DNA from: a virus
DNA length: 25,695 bases
Strand: one strand, 5' to 3'
Virus record (IMG/VR): IMGVR_UViG_3300044646_001479
Span: 1 to 25,695 of that record
The first letter of the stretch is position 1. Each line of letters starts with the position of its first letter. The notes below the pieces were generated by a model. It saw nothing but the letters and a program-made list of their open reading frames with translations. It made no database searches and was not told where the DNA came from. A program made the translations under genes and the position numbers. Shown in pieces: positions 1-7,014 of this stretch.

Positions 1-48
1 TGGCGACATCGGCATTTGGGAATGTCCGTACTGTAGGGATGTAAGGGC

Positions 49-609
49 CTAGACAACCCGCCAGCGGTTCGTCGCCGTGAAGTACACGAGCAGGGCCGCC
101 CCGCCGTTGGCGCTCATCACGTAGTCGCCGGCCCACGGCACGGTGAGCCGGTTGGCCGCCGTGCTCGAGGCCGACTCGTGCTTCAGCGTGATTGCGAAGC
201 TGCCGGTGTTCACCAGGAGGACGGCCTGGCCGTTGGCTCCGGCCACGATGCCGGTGATGTTCCTGGCGGCGCTCGCGTCCAGCCGGAAGATGTCGCCGGA
301 GCCGATCGCGTAGTCGTTCTGGTCGGCCGTAATCTGGGACGGAGAGGTCACGACGTTCGGGATCGCGTCCGATCCGCCCGTCTGATGCTGCGACGCATGG
401 GTCGCGGCCGCGTAGCTGCCGCTGGCCTGCTTGCCGTCGAGCGTGCCCTGGAGACCGGTCACGTCGGAGATCGCGTGCGAGTGCGGCAGATCGCGGATCG
501 CTCCGAGCGTGACCTTCTGTGTCGTCGTGCCAGCGGCGTTCGTGGCTGGCACCACGGCGGCCGCGGCGGCCGTGCCGGCCGGGAGCTGGGAGATCTTCAC
601 GTCGGCCAT
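49..609 (-). CDS. Tail fibre or tail-surface-like structural protein
   Basis: A 186-residue protein with a low-complexity Ala/Thr N-terminus (MADVKISQLP). A segment near residues 45-80 (SDVTGLQGTLDGKQASGSYA) resembles the S-D-V-x-G-L-x-x-x-L-D-x-K-Q linkers common in phage fibre and tail-spike proteins, followed by HxSQHxxGGSDAI, another fibre-type motif. The C-terminal half is beta-rich and ends in TNRWRVV, like trimeric fibre tips. Such proteins sit on the virion surface and bind the host. It begins 1 nt after the stop of the preceding small gene. The 48 nt beyond its stop, at the left window edge, are too short to assign. Family-level inference from motifs; receptor unknown. Confidence 0.7.
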   Translation of the reverse strand: MADVKISQLPAGTAAAAAVVPATNAAGTTTQKVTLGAIRDLPHSHAISDVTGLQGTLDGKQASGSYAAATHASQHQTGGSDAIPNVVTSPSQITADQNDYAIGSGDIFRLDASAARNITGIVAGANGQAVLLVNTGSFAITLKHESASSTAANRLTVPWAGDYVMSANGGAALLVYFTATNRWRVV

Positions 610-610
610 G

Positions 611-793
611 TCAGTTCTGCTCCGTGCGGATTGCGAACCCGTTCTCTGCCGTCAGCGTTTCGCCGTTCTCGGCCTTCACCCGGTACGTGACCACGGGCGG
701 CGGGCTGGGGGAATCGCCGCCCCAGGGCCGCCGCAGCTTGCGGCGGGGCAGGCTGAGAATCCGGAGGTTTTGAGGCCGGTAGACGATCGCCAT
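611..793 (-). CDS. Small hypothetical protein upstream of fibre gene
   Basis: A 60-residue protein starting MAIVYRPQNLRIL, with a basic, Pro-rich middle (RRKLRRPWGGDSPSPPP) and a C-terminal segment VVTYRVKAENGETLTAENGF that looks like a beta-hairpin. The frame is open further upstream, but the only sensible start is this ATG, 7 nt after the stop of the HTH gene; the upstream extension is Arg/Ser/Pro-rich shadow sequence. It fits tightly between the HTH gene and the fibre gene. No family recognised; a small tail-associated protein is a guess from its position. No clear Shine-Dalgarno sequence is visible. Confidence 0.55.
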   Translation of the reverse strand: MAIVYRPQNLRILSLPRRKLRRPWGGDSPSPPPVVTYRVKAENGETLTAENGFAIRTEQN

Positions 794-800
794 GGTCGTG

Positions 801-1136
801 TCAGTGTCGCGGCATGGCCCGATCGCTTGAACCGACCCACCGCAGCTCGCGGACCTCGTCGGTCCATCGGGCCTGGACCTCGAGCAGCCGCGCCCGCACC
901 TCGTCGGGCGTCGGGTCCGGGGCCGGCGGCCGCCAGCCACCACCGCGGCCACGCTTGGGGAGGTCGGCGAGCTGGTCCCGCAGCCTGGCCCGCAGCGTGT
1001 CGACCGTGATGCCGACGGCCCTGGCGATCTCTTGCTGGCATCCTCCCGCACGCCAGAGCCTGCGGACGTGCCGCTCCTGGGCTCGCGTCAGCATCTTCTT
1101 CGCCGGGGCCGGTGGCCCGTCACGACGCCGCGGCAT
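801..1136 (-). CDS. Helix-turn-helix phage protein
   Basis: A 111-residue protein with a helix-turn-helix at about residues 16-50: RAQERHVRRLWRAG, then QQEIARAVGITVDTLRARL, which fits recognition of DNA by a resolvase- or sigma-like HTH. A Pro/Gly/Arg linker follows, then PTPDEVRARLLEVQARWTDEV, a short helical motif I associate with small phage HTH proteins. The start is the ATG that overlaps the end of the RusA gene by 17 nt, which is typical of this operon. It could be a regulator of the genes to its left or a small terminase-like DNA binder; nothing in the sequence decides between these. Confidence 0.6.
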   Translation of the reverse strand: MPRRRDGPPAPAKKMLTRAQERHVRRLWRAGGCQQEIARAVGITVDTLRARLRDQLADLPKRGRGGGWRPPAPDPTPDEVRARLLEVQARWTDEVRELRWVGSSDRAMPRH

Positions 1137-1581
1137 CGGGGAGCCTCGTGATCGTGACCACGGTCCGGGCCAGCTCGCCGCGGGCCGCGTAACGCTTGCG
1201 GCAGTGGCCGTCGACGACCTGGGTGTCGTCGTGCCAGACCGCCCCGGAGGTCGTGATCGCGTCCTGGGCACCCTTCGCCAGGTTGTCCCAGTCACCGGCC
1301 CGCATGCCGGGGAACGAGGGCGAGCCGGCCCGCAGCTCGCCGCTACGCGTCAGGTGGGACGGAGGCCGCTCGAAGACACACTCGACCGAGATCTCGTAGG
1401 GGCCGTGTGTGGCCTCCCAGCCGGCCCGACGGGCCACGGCGGCGGCCTGGAGGGCCACGGCGGCCTTGAAGACCTTGATCCCGTTCTTCGTCGGCGTGTA
1501 CGTGTGGCCGTTGGCCCAGCGTGCACGCGGCTGCGGCACCGGTGGCCCCAGCACCTCGAAGGTGATCGTGGTCGCTTCCAT
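1120..1581 (-). CDS. rusA: RusA-family Holliday junction resolvase
   Basis: A 153-residue protein, close to the usual 120-160 for phage RusA. The N-terminus TITFEVLGPPVPQPRARW is the conserved first strand and P-x-P-x-x-R segment. The acidic metal-binding cluster is present: GDWDNLAKGAQDAI (D97, D99, K103, D107) and VWHDDTQVVDGHCRKRY (D118, D119), spaced as in RusA. Members form dimers that cut four-way DNA junctions symmetrically, here presumably phage recombination or replication intermediates before packaging. It sits at the far end of the recombination operon that also encodes the Sak4-like ATPase and SSB-like protein. Start ATG gives a full-length domain. Confidence 0.92.
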   Translation of the reverse strand: MEATTITFEVLGPPVPQPRARWANGHTYTPTKNGIKVFKAAVALQAAAVARRAGWEATHGPYEISVECVFERPPSHLTRSGELRAGSPSFPGMRAGDWDNLAKGAQDAITTSGAVWHDDTQVVDGHCRKRYAARGELARTVVTITRLPDAAAS

Positions 1582-1623
1582 GCGACCGTCGAAGGTAGGG
1601 CGGCCACCGCCTGAATCTAGGGT

Positions 1624-1923
1624 CTATCGCAGGGCGATCCGGGCCGAATGAAGGGCCATCTCGTCTGGGTCTACTCGATCGTAGTAGATCACGAACACCA
1701 CGTTGGCCTTGTTGCCGTAGAGCGACTTAAGCGTCGACCGCAGCCGGTCGAGCTTCGTCGCCGCGGCGTGGCTGAACCGCTCCGGGAACGACACCCGCAG
1801 GAACGTCGTGTCGTTCGCGAAATGGTCCATCAGCACCTGGGCCGGGGCGTGCTGCCAGCCACTCGGCTCGTAGACCGTGCGGCAGGCCGACGCGATCTGC
1901 TCGGTCGTCACGTCGAGGATCAC
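1624..1923 (-). CDS. Hypothetical protein, GTG start overlapping upstream stop
   Basis: A 99-residue protein beginning VILDVTTEQIAS. The start is read as GTG within a GTGA overlap with the stop of the DUF1376 gene, which suggests translational coupling; the frame further upstream is a shadow of that gene. It has a helical N-terminal half (IASACRTVYEPSGWQHAPAQVLMDHFA) and a C-terminal hydrophobic strand (NVVFVIYYDRVDP). I do not recognise the family. Its position between the DUF1376 gene and rusA suggests a role in replication or recombination, but this is only context. Confidence 0.65.
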   Translation of the reverse strand: MILDVTTEQIASACRTVYEPSGWQHAPAQVLMDHFANDTTFLRVSFPERFSHAAATKLDRLRSTLKSLYGNKANVVFVIYYDRVDPDEMALHSARIALR

Positions 1924-2699
1924 GAGGCGGCCTCCTGGAGGATTCGCTTCGCGCCCCTCACGGACTTGTCGACGAACTCGCCGCCCAGCATGCGAGCGAC
2001 GAACGTCCCTTTTTCGTTCCTGGCGCAGTACTGCCGGAGCGTGGGCGGCGTGTCGAACCCGTCGCACATGCCCTTTTTGATCTCGGGGATCGCCGCGATC
2101 GCCTCCTCGAGCCAGCCAGGCTCCCGCAGCCGGTCGAGGGCCTCCTGGGGTGGCTCGGAGGATCGCCACTGCCGTTTCTCTCCCCAGACGGCGTTCCAGG
2201 CTGTGACCAGCCGTGTCCAGCCTTCCCCAAAAGCCTCCGGCGGCGGGGGAGGTGGTGGTGGTGAATAAGACATGGACATGGAAGCATCGTCCGGGCATAT
2301 GCCGTCGCATATGCGATCGCATATGCCATCGCATGCCGAATCGTCTGATTCGGCCGCGAAACCCGGTTCCGGAGTTTGGGCGGCGGCCCCCTTGGCCCAC
2401 CTCGCGGAGGCGGACTGACGAGCCCGCTCGCTCCGTTCGTGGGCCAGGTGCCGCTCATGCTCCAGGCGGGTGTTCTTCCTAAGTCCCCCTGTCGATTTGG
2501 GGAACTTGGGGGAGATGGTTTTCCAGGCCTTGGTGATCCCTGGGGAGATCAGCTCGAGGCGCTTCACGTCGTCCGGGATGCCGCCCTGCTCCCACTGGGC
2601 GATGAGGAGGGCCACGTAGTGGCCTCGCTCCTCGGCCGTCCAGCCGAGCGTGGCGGCGACGAAGTCGCGACCGAAGAATGGGAACCAGCTACTCGACAT
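1920..2699 (-). CDS. DUF1376/YdaU-like phage replication-associated protein
   Basis: A 259-residue protein. Residues 1-70 match the DUF1376 (YdaU) pattern: WFPFFGRDFVAATLGWTAEE, then HYVALLIAQWEQGGIPDD, where a Trp-x-Pro start, 'LT/TxEExGxYxxLL' helix and 'GGIPDD' turn are diagnostic. These proteins lie in phage replication modules and resemble replisome-organiser winged helices. A variable middle holds the odd repeat CDGICDRICDGIC and a run of eight prolines. The C-terminal part (about 160-259) is helical, with FGEGWTRLVTAWNAVWG and a KGTFVARMLGGEFVDK end. It overlaps the HNH gene start-side by 11 nt and the next gene by 4 nt. Domain call is strong; precise role is inferred. Confidence 0.82.
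   Translation of the reverse strand: MSSSWFPFFGRDFVAATLGWTAEERGHYVALLIAQWEQGGIPDDVKRLELISPGITKAWKTISPKFPKSTGGLRKNTRLEHERHLAHERSERARQSASARWAKGAAAQTPEPGFAAESDDSACDGICDRICDGICPDDASMSMSYSPPPPPPPPEAFGEGWTRLVTAWNAVWGEKRQWRSSEPPQEALDRLREPGWLEEAIAAIPEIKKGMCDGFDTPPTLRQYCARNEKGTFVARMLGGEFVDKSVRGAKRILQEAAS
2295..2342. repeat. 12-bp tandem repeats containing GCATATGC palindromes
   Basis: Three 12-bp units GCATATGCCGTC, GCATATGCGATC and GCATATGCCATC stand head to tail, followed by a degenerate fourth unit GCATGCCGAATC. The first two units carry the 8-bp palindrome GCATATGC, at exact 12-bp spacing; unit 2 into unit 3 adds the palindrome GCGATCGC. They lie inside the DUF1376 replication gene and encode the Cys/Asp/Ile peptide repeat. 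The arrangement recalls phage lambda, where origin iterons lie inside the O gene. An origin or protein-binding role is inference; a simple coding repeat is the alternative. Confidence 0.7.
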
Positions 2700-3144
2700 C
2701 TTCGTCCTTCCTGCGGAGTGTCAGGCCAGACTCGATCGCCAGCTCGATGTTCCGACGCAGCTCGTCGACATCAACCAGGCCCTTCCAGACGGAGATCCCG
2801 ATCGAGCTGGTGAGGTCGACCAGGCCTTGGCTTGTCGGCATCACCAGATCGCCGGCCTGCGTGTAGCAGGACAGGACGACGTTCTTCGCCGGGTCCGTGT
2901 CGGTCTTCGCGTGTATGTACGCGTGGCACCCGTTGCACAGGGCCAGGAGGTCGTCGATCCGCTCGCGGTACTTCCTGGCGTAGGTCAGGTGATGCACGGA
3001 GTCGATGCCGTTGAGCCGGCACCGCTCGCACACGCCGCCAGCTCGCTCGTGGACCTCCTTCTTTAGGACGGACCACTCTCGACTGCACAGATAGGCCGCG
3101 TACTTCTCGCGGTCGTCTTCGATCAGCTTCCAGTCACTGCCCAT
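2689..3144 (-). CDS. HNH-type endonuclease
   Basis: A 151-residue protein. Residues 17-80 form an HNH fold: YLCSREWSVLKKEVHERAGG, a CxxC (C39, C42), the catalytic-type HHLTYARKYRERIDDLLALC (H51, H52), then a second CxxC (C70, C73) and AYIHAK (H78). The two Cys pairs probably bind structural zinc and the histidines the catalytic metal. The C-terminal half is helical without an obvious motif. The start has a strong AGGAGG with 7-nt spacing. It lies within the replication operon, not beside a terminase, so it may be a homing-type or replication-associated nuclease. Nuclease family is well supported; target is unknown. Confidence 0.82.
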   Translation of the reverse strand: MGSDWKLIEDDREKYAAYLCSREWSVLKKEVHERAGGVCERCRLNGIDSVHHLTYARKYRERIDDLLALCNGCHAYIHAKTDTDPAKNVVLSCYTQAGDLVMPTSQGLVDLTSSIGISVWKGLVDVDELRRNIELAIESGLTLRRKDEDVE

Positions 3145-3196
3145 AATGGCCTCCTTTTGCCTTCAATCGCTCACCGGCCATACGAAGAATCCGCTC

Positions 3197-3736
3197 TCAA
3201 TGAGGCCAAACCGGGAACAATTTCCCATTCCTGTCGATCTCCGCCCAGAACCCCTTTAATGACCAGCGCCTCGTCTCTGGGTTCCAAGTGAGGTCTTCAT
3301 AATTCGCCTTATCATCTCGATTTCGCGGCTTAAGCTCGCCGTTATTATTCCCGCGCAAAATCCCCATCCAAGCTTTTTCAGTCGCTAACTGTGCCAGCTC
3401 GTCGGCGCAAGAAATAAATCCGATGTATTTTGCGCCCCTGAGTTCTTTCCTTTGTCCAAATCCCATCACCCTGCGTCCAACGCAATTGGATTCCCCAACG
3501 TAAACACAATCACCGGTTTCGCTAAAAGCTATGTAAACGCCGCGGCATGGCGGCAATCTGTCTAAGTCCTCATCGTTATGGACAACGTACATGCAGGGCC
3601 GCAGCAGCGATCGAATCATCCTTTCAGCCATTCGGTCAAAAATCCTTTGCGCGTCCCAGTTCACGAACTGTTCGTGAGTCATCGGCCCTGGCCCTGTACT
3701 GTCGCACTTAATTTCCGAGCCGATGCGATAGGTCAC
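3197..3736 (-). CDS. GIY-YIG-like nuclease in an AT-richer segment
   Basis: A 179-residue protein with a GIY-YIG core: CRGVYIAF (GVY, Y68), CVYVGES (YVG, Y79-G81), an Arg at R88, Glu E120 in LATEKAWMGIL and an Asn in LKPRN (N139). These are the expected five catalytic positions. The N-terminal 60 residues are not recognised; the C-terminus is Trp-rich. Start is GTG, overlapping the previous stop as GTGA, preceded by GGGAGGG. The DNA is visibly AT-richer than its neighbours and uses many A/T-ending codons, suggesting recent acquisition. It could be a homing-type or DNA-repair-type nuclease. Confidence 0.75.
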   Translation of the reverse strand: MTYRIGSEIKCDSTGPGPMTHEQFVNWDAQRIFDRMAERMIRSLLRPCMYVVHNDEDLDRLPPCRGVYIAFSETGDCVYVGESNCVGRRVMGFGQRKELRGAKYIGFISCADELAQLATEKAWMGILRGNNNGELKPRNRDDKANYEDLTWNPETRRWSLKGFWAEIDRNGKLFPVWPH

Positions 3737-4044
3737 TTGGAAGCCCTCCCGTACCTCATCTCCCGATTCCCCGTCGGCGAGACCGCCTCGCCGATCTCCA
3801 CGACCAGGCCACGACGCCGCAGCTCGTGCATGCGTCGTGCGACCTGTTGCTCCGTCAGCCCGCACCGGACGGCAAGCTCGTCCTTCGTGCCGGGGCCGGC
3901 CGCCAGGGCGGCGAGAATCCGCTCCTCGTGACTGCCGACGAACGTCGGCGCGTTGGCCGCGGCCGACCTCGAGGTCGGCGGATCGGACCGGCGGCAGAGC
4001 GCCACGAGCGGAAGGTCCGCGTTACTTTCGATGTAGGTCGGCAT
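3733..4044 (-). CDS. Winged-helix DNA-binding protein
   Basis: A 103-residue protein starting MPTYIESNADLP. Residues 44-95 form a winged helix: SHEERILAALAAGPGTKDELAVRCGL, then TEQQVARRMHELRRRGLVVEIG, where the second part is the recognition helix and the last strands the wing. This is the MarR/phage-regulator type of fold seen in many replication-module genes. The N-terminal segment CRRSDPPTSRSAA is the motif 'DPxTSxxAA' common in phage proteins that precede such helices. The start ATG overlaps the upstream gene by 23 nt. Likely a phage transcription or replication regulator; the DNA target is unknown. Confidence 0.72.
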   Translation of the reverse strand: MPTYIESNADLPLVALCRRSDPPTSRSAAANAPTFVGSHEERILAALAAGPGTKDELAVRCGLTEQQVARRMHELRRRGLVVEIGEAVSPTGNREMRYGRASK

Positions 4045-4288
4045 CCGTGCCTGCCTTTCGCTTTTTGGGGAGGCCGATCCGGTCGAAGATTCGGTCGATT
4101 GCCGCTTCGATCTGGTCGGCGTCGGCGTCAATGCATCCGTGCCTGACGAGCTGACGGGCCTTCGCGAGAGCCATCACGTCCAGCCTTTCGAGCGCGACGG
4201 TCGCGGCCACCCTCGCCGGCCGCCGCTTCGGCTGCGGCTTGGCCGGCTTCTTCTTCATGTTCTTCCAGCTATCGTGCCAAGCCATCAT
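4022..4288 (-). CDS. Small basic hypothetical protein
   Basis: An 88-residue protein, very Lys/Arg-rich at the N-terminus (MMAWHDSWKNMKKKPAKPQP), followed by helical segments (TVALERLDVMALAKARQLV) and DADADQIEAAIDRIFDRIGL. The start lies in an ATGA overlap with the upstream stop; the second ATG immediately after is equally possible from the GGGAGGG spacing. No family recognised. The basic end could bind nucleic acid. It sits in a run of small genes between the SSB-like and winged-helix genes and is probably co-translated with them. Confidence 0.6.
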   Translation of the reverse strand: MMAWHDSWKNMKKKPAKPQPKRRPARVAATVALERLDVMALAKARQLVRHGCIDADADQIEAAIDRIFDRIGLPKKRKAGTDADLHRK

Positions 4289-4521
4289 GCCCTCCCTCGG
4301 TCGCGCCGATCGAGATAGGTGATCCGGTCCTCGTGGGACTGAATGGCCCGCTCCATGGCGGCCGAGTTGAAACACGGCCCCATGTCGAACATCAGCGGCG
4401 GCGGGAGCTGCGGCTGGGCCTTCGCCGCCGCCTCCCGCTCCTCGCGGATCTCCCGATCCACGTCGTCGATCATCCGGTTCCAGTCGCGGTTCTCCCGCAT
4501 GCGGTCAGAATGGGATGGCAT
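4285..4521 (-). CDS. Small charged hypothetical protein
   Basis: A 78-residue protein with a charged helix (NRMIDDVDREIREEREAAAK), a Pro run (QLPPPLMFDMGP) and a C-terminal helix ending DRRDRGRA. No family recognised. The start chosen is the first ATG, overlapping the SSB-like gene by 17 nt; an internal ATG seven codons on is also possible. It is placed directly downstream of the SSB-like gene in the recombination operon and its stop couples to the next start. Confidence 0.6.
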   Translation of the reverse strand: MPSHSDRMRENRDWNRMIDDVDREIREEREAAAKAQPQLPPPLMFDMGPCFNSAAMERAIQSHEDRITYLDRRDRGRA

Positions 4522-4975
4522 CGGTGCCGGCCTCCTCCTGAAAGTCCGCGTGCGCCTTCGCCGCCTGGCTGCGGGCCGGGGTTCGCTTGGCCGGTGCCGC
4601 CTCTTGCGGCGGCAGGAACTTCCGCACGTTGGCGAACGTCTTCCCGGTGTTGCCCAGCCGGTGGTAGATCTCCGCCTCGAGGCGGCGGCCGACCAGGTCG
4701 CCGGCCTGCGTCGTGTTCCACTCGGCCGGCGACAGGCCGAGAGAACGTGCGAGCGTGCCGACGATCCGATTCGCCCACTCGTGGCCCTTGGGAAGCGAGC
4801 ACCAGATCCACGACAGTGCCTTGTCGTCGTGGGCGAGGACGACCGTCAGGTTCGTGTCGGTCTCAGCGACCCGCGTGATCTGGAACGCGTGCGTCCCTTC
4901 CGGCACGATCTGCCGCTCGGCATACACCGGGGCCGAAGGTTCGTCGGCCGGAAAATCGTCGAATCCCCAATCCAT
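4505..4975 (-). CDS. SSB-like single-strand DNA-binding protein (DUF669 type)
   Basis: A 156-residue protein. Residues 20-125 are beta-rich and end GKTFANVRKFLPP, which matches the end of the DUF669-type phage SSB fold. A Lys/Ala/Arg linker (about 128-145) follows, and the last residues are GTDAIPF, closely resembling the acidic DxIPF tip by which bacterial SSBs recruit partners. Single-strand DNA coating for annealing or replication is the expected role. It lies two genes downstream of the Sak4-like ATPase, the usual partner of this kind of SSB in phages. Fold assignment is inferred from motif resemblance, tip from direct reading. Confidence 0.75.
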   Translation of the reverse strand: MDWGFDDFPADEPSAPVYAERQIVPEGTHAFQITRVAETDTNLTVVLAHDDKALSWIWCSLPKGHEWANRIVGTLARSLGLSPAEWNTTQAGDLVGRRLEAEIYHRLGNTGKTFANVRKFLPPQEAAPAKRTPARSQAAKAHADFQEEAGTDAIPF

Positions 4976-4995
4976 GGAAAGTCTCCTTGAAGGTG

Positions 4996-5832
4996 TCAGT
5001 CAATCGAAACAAGCACGGGTGTCTGGGGAGCGTGCTGCCGCACCTGGCCCCAGTCGATGTAGGCCTGGGCGGCGAGCGACGCCGTCCGGTGGCCCAGGTG
5101 GATAGTCGCCTTGCCGGGCGAGGCGATCTCGATGTGAGTCGCCCCGCTCCTGCGCAGGAACTTGGAAGTCCCAGGCAGGCCGCATGCGTCCAGGTGGAGC
5201 CGCATCAGCCGCATCGCCTGGCGAGGCTTGCAGGCCCAGCCCAGGATCCGCCCGTCGGGCGAGTCCTTCAGCATGCCGCGGCAGGCGGCCACGCAGGCCG
5301 GCGAGAGCAACTTCACGATGCCGTCGCCGGTCTTCGACTGCGTCCACCTGAGAACGTCGCCGTCGAGGTTGTCGCCGGTGAGCCTCCACAGGTCGCCGTG
5401 GCGGCTCCCGCACTCGTAGCCCAGGAGCATCCACGTTCGCAGCAAAAGCCCCTTGTCGGCCAAGCTGCGAAGCCTGCGGCCGTCGTGGGCGTGGGTCTGC
5501 TCGATCCCGTGTCGCAGTTGCTCCACGGTCCAGGCCCGCGTGGGTGGCTTGCGAGCCTTGACCCGCATCACGCCGCGCGGCAGCTCGTCCACGAGCCCCT
5601 GCTCGTAGGCGTCACGCCAGAGCGACATCAGAATCGTCCGCTCACTGCGGACCGTGACCGCCGACACCTGTTCGAGGCGGCGGCGGAGGTACGCGTTGAT
5701 CCGCTCGGCCGAGATCGTGGAGACCCGGCCGGCGATCCGCTTCACGTTGCCCTGGTGGGCTGCGCTCACGGACCGCTGGGACAGGTACTTCTTCGCCACG
5801 ACCGAGAACGTGAGGATTTCAGGTCGTGGCAT
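4996..5832 (-). CDS. Tyrosine recombinase, operon copy with altered box II
   Basis: A 278-residue protein with an N-terminal SAM-like core-binding domain (about 8-95) and a C-terminal catalytic domain. Visible motifs: GYECGSRHGDLWRL with the first Arg (R144), QSKTG with the beta-strand Lys (K167), KFLRRSGATH (R227), HLGHRT (H248) and the nucleophile region AYIDW (Y258). The first His of the usual HxLR motif is Lys here (K224). Unusually it is not near an att region but inside the recombination operon, overlapping the Sak4-like gene by 14 nt. It may resolve phage or plasmid-like dimers rather than integrate. Second integrase of the window lies at 8618. Confidence 0.85.
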   Translation of the reverse strand: MPRPEILTFSVVAKKYLSQRSVSAAHQGNVKRIAGRVSTISAERINAYLRRRLEQVSAVTVRSERTILMSLWRDAYEQGLVDELPRGVMRVKARKPPTRAWTVEQLRHGIEQTHAHDGRRLRSLADKGLLLRTWMLLGYECGSRHGDLWRLTGDNLDGDVLRWTQSKTGDGIVKLLSPACVAACRGMLKDSPDGRILGWACKPRQAMRLMRLHLDACGLPGTSKFLRRSGATHIEIASPGKATIHLGHRTASLAAQAYIDWGQVRQHAPQTPVLVSID

Positions 5833-6781
5833 CGGCGGCCTCCTTCGGCTCGATCTCGTCGTGCCGCGCGTTGGCCCGGTCGGTCAGGTCCGACCACTCG
5901 TCGTCGGCGAGCTTGCCCTCGGAGAGGAGCGTGTCGATCCGGTCGACGATCTTCCCTAGGGTCCGCACGTTGGAGGCCGCGGCGATGTACTCCGCGATCT
6001 GCTCATGAAGCGCGGCCCCCGGCGCGGCCGCTTGGGCTGTCGGCCGCGCCGGGGTTGAAGGCGGCGGTGATGGAGGAGCACCGCCGGGCCGCTGCTGTCC
6101 GTTGTTCAGCCAGGCCGCGAGCTGCCGGCCGAGATCCTCGCCGGCTTCGCGGATCACCGCGTCCTTCAGGAAGGCCGCCCGGGTCTTCGTGACGACCAGG
6201 TCGTGATCCTGGGTCACGTCGCCGACGACCGTGAACTCGTACTCGAGGCCGTCCCGCTGGACCGGTTGCAAACCGACCTTGCGGACCTGGTTCCGGCCGC
6301 CGACGTTCTCGACCACGTACTCGACTTTCGATCGCAGCGTGCAGATGACGTGTAGCGGAGCGCCCAGGATCGCGTCCACAAGGGCGTTGTGCCTGGGCGT
6401 GGCGTCACGCCAGGCCCCGAAGTTGCCGCCGCCCTGGTTCCGTTTGCCGGCCTTGTCGACGTATTCGAGGATGCCGCCCTTGCCGGCCCACGCGTGCGAG
6501 AGGCTGTCGATCACGAGCGTCGAGTAGCCGCCCTTCGCCGCGTCCGCGATCGCCTCGAGGAACCGCTCGACCTCGTAGCTGTCCAGCTCGTTCACGTCGA
6601 AGTCGAGGCCGCGCTCGCCGCTGTAGAGGCTGGCAGAGCCTCGCTCCGTGTCGATCACCGCCACCCGGCCGCCCAGGCCGGCGGCGATCCGGAGCGCCGT
6701 CATCGTCTTCCCGCTGCCCGCGGGTCCGATCAGTCCGAGCCGCAGCTTCGCCGCGGCCTTTGTTGCCTTCTGAAAGCCCAT
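5819..6781 (-). CDS. Sak4-like RecA-fold ATPase (annealing/recombination)
   Basis: A 320-residue protein with a Walker A (GPAGSGKT, residues 19-26), a Walker B (STLVIDSLSH, D92), and the RecA-core beta-sheet pattern. This is the AAA_24/Sak4 type of phage single-strand annealing ATPase. A Gln/Pro/Ala linker (about 225-255) separates a small C-terminal helical domain. Sak4 proteins act with a phage SSB to drive strand annealing; an SSB-like gene follows two genes on. Two starts are possible: ATG at 6787 overlaps the upstream stop, but the GGAGG spacing of 8 favours the ATG used here. Confidence 0.87.
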   Translation of the reverse strand: MGFQKATKAAAKLRLGLIGPAGSGKTMTALRIAAGLGGRVAVIDTERGSASLYSGERGLDFDVNELDSYEVERFLEAIADAAKGGYSTLVIDSLSHAWAGKGGILEYVDKAGKRNQGGGNFGAWRDATPRHNALVDAILGAPLHVICTLRSKVEYVVENVGGRNQVRKVGLQPVQRDGLEYEFTVVGDVTQDHDLVVTKTRAAFLKDAVIREAGEDLGRQLAAWLNNGQQRPGGAPPSPPPSTPARPTAQAAAPGAALHEQIAEYIAAASNVRTLGKIVDRIDTLLSEGKLADDEWSDLTDRANARHDEIEPKEAADATT

Positions 6782-6783
6782 GG

Positions 6784-7014
6784 TCATTCCCTCCAGTGAG
6801 TGTCGCCGCGGGCGGTCTCCGCCCCCCGCAGCTCAATCGAGCATCCCTTGCCAAGCCGCCTCCGGCGGCATCCTGCGGAAGGGCAATCCGTGCCCTTCCG
6901 CTCCTCATGAATCTTGACGGCGACCAGGGCGACCGCCGCGACCGAGACGACGAACAGCGTCACGGCGGCCGACATCAGGGCCAGAATCACCCCATCGACG
7001 ACTCCCATGCTCAT
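6784..7014 (-). CDS. Small single-pass membrane protein
   Basis: A 76-residue protein with one strong hydrophobic segment near residues 4-33 (GVVDGVILALMSAAVTLFVV then SVAAVALVAVKI), followed by a basic, Cys-containing tail (CPSAGCRRRRLGKGC). Positive charge after the helix predicts an inside C-terminus. The ATG used overlaps the previous stop as ATGA and has GGAGA at about 8 nt; another ATG two codons upstream has too short a spacing. Function is unknown; it stands just upstream of the Sak4-like gene, so it could be a co-expressed early protein. Confidence 0.65.
   Translation of the reverse strand: MSMGVVDGVILALMSAAVTLFVVSVAAVALVAVKIHEERKGTDCPSAGCRRRRLGKGCSIELRGAETARGDTHWRE

Noticed and set aside
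1-48. Start of another leftward gene at the window edge (ATG at 15)
   Set aside because: Only a few codons are inside the window and no ribosome site is visible, so there is not enough to support a feature.
801-1136. HTH protein as the terminase small subunit
   Set aside because: The HTH is real, but the gene is far from the portal in transcription order and lacks other small-terminase features, so it was left as an unnamed HTH protein.
4987-6192. A plus-strand open frame of about 400 codons opposite the operon recombinase and Sak4-like genes
   Set aside because: Both minus-strand genes show full catalytic motifs, while this frame is Pro/Arg/Gly-rich with no recognised domain. It follows from high third-position GC.
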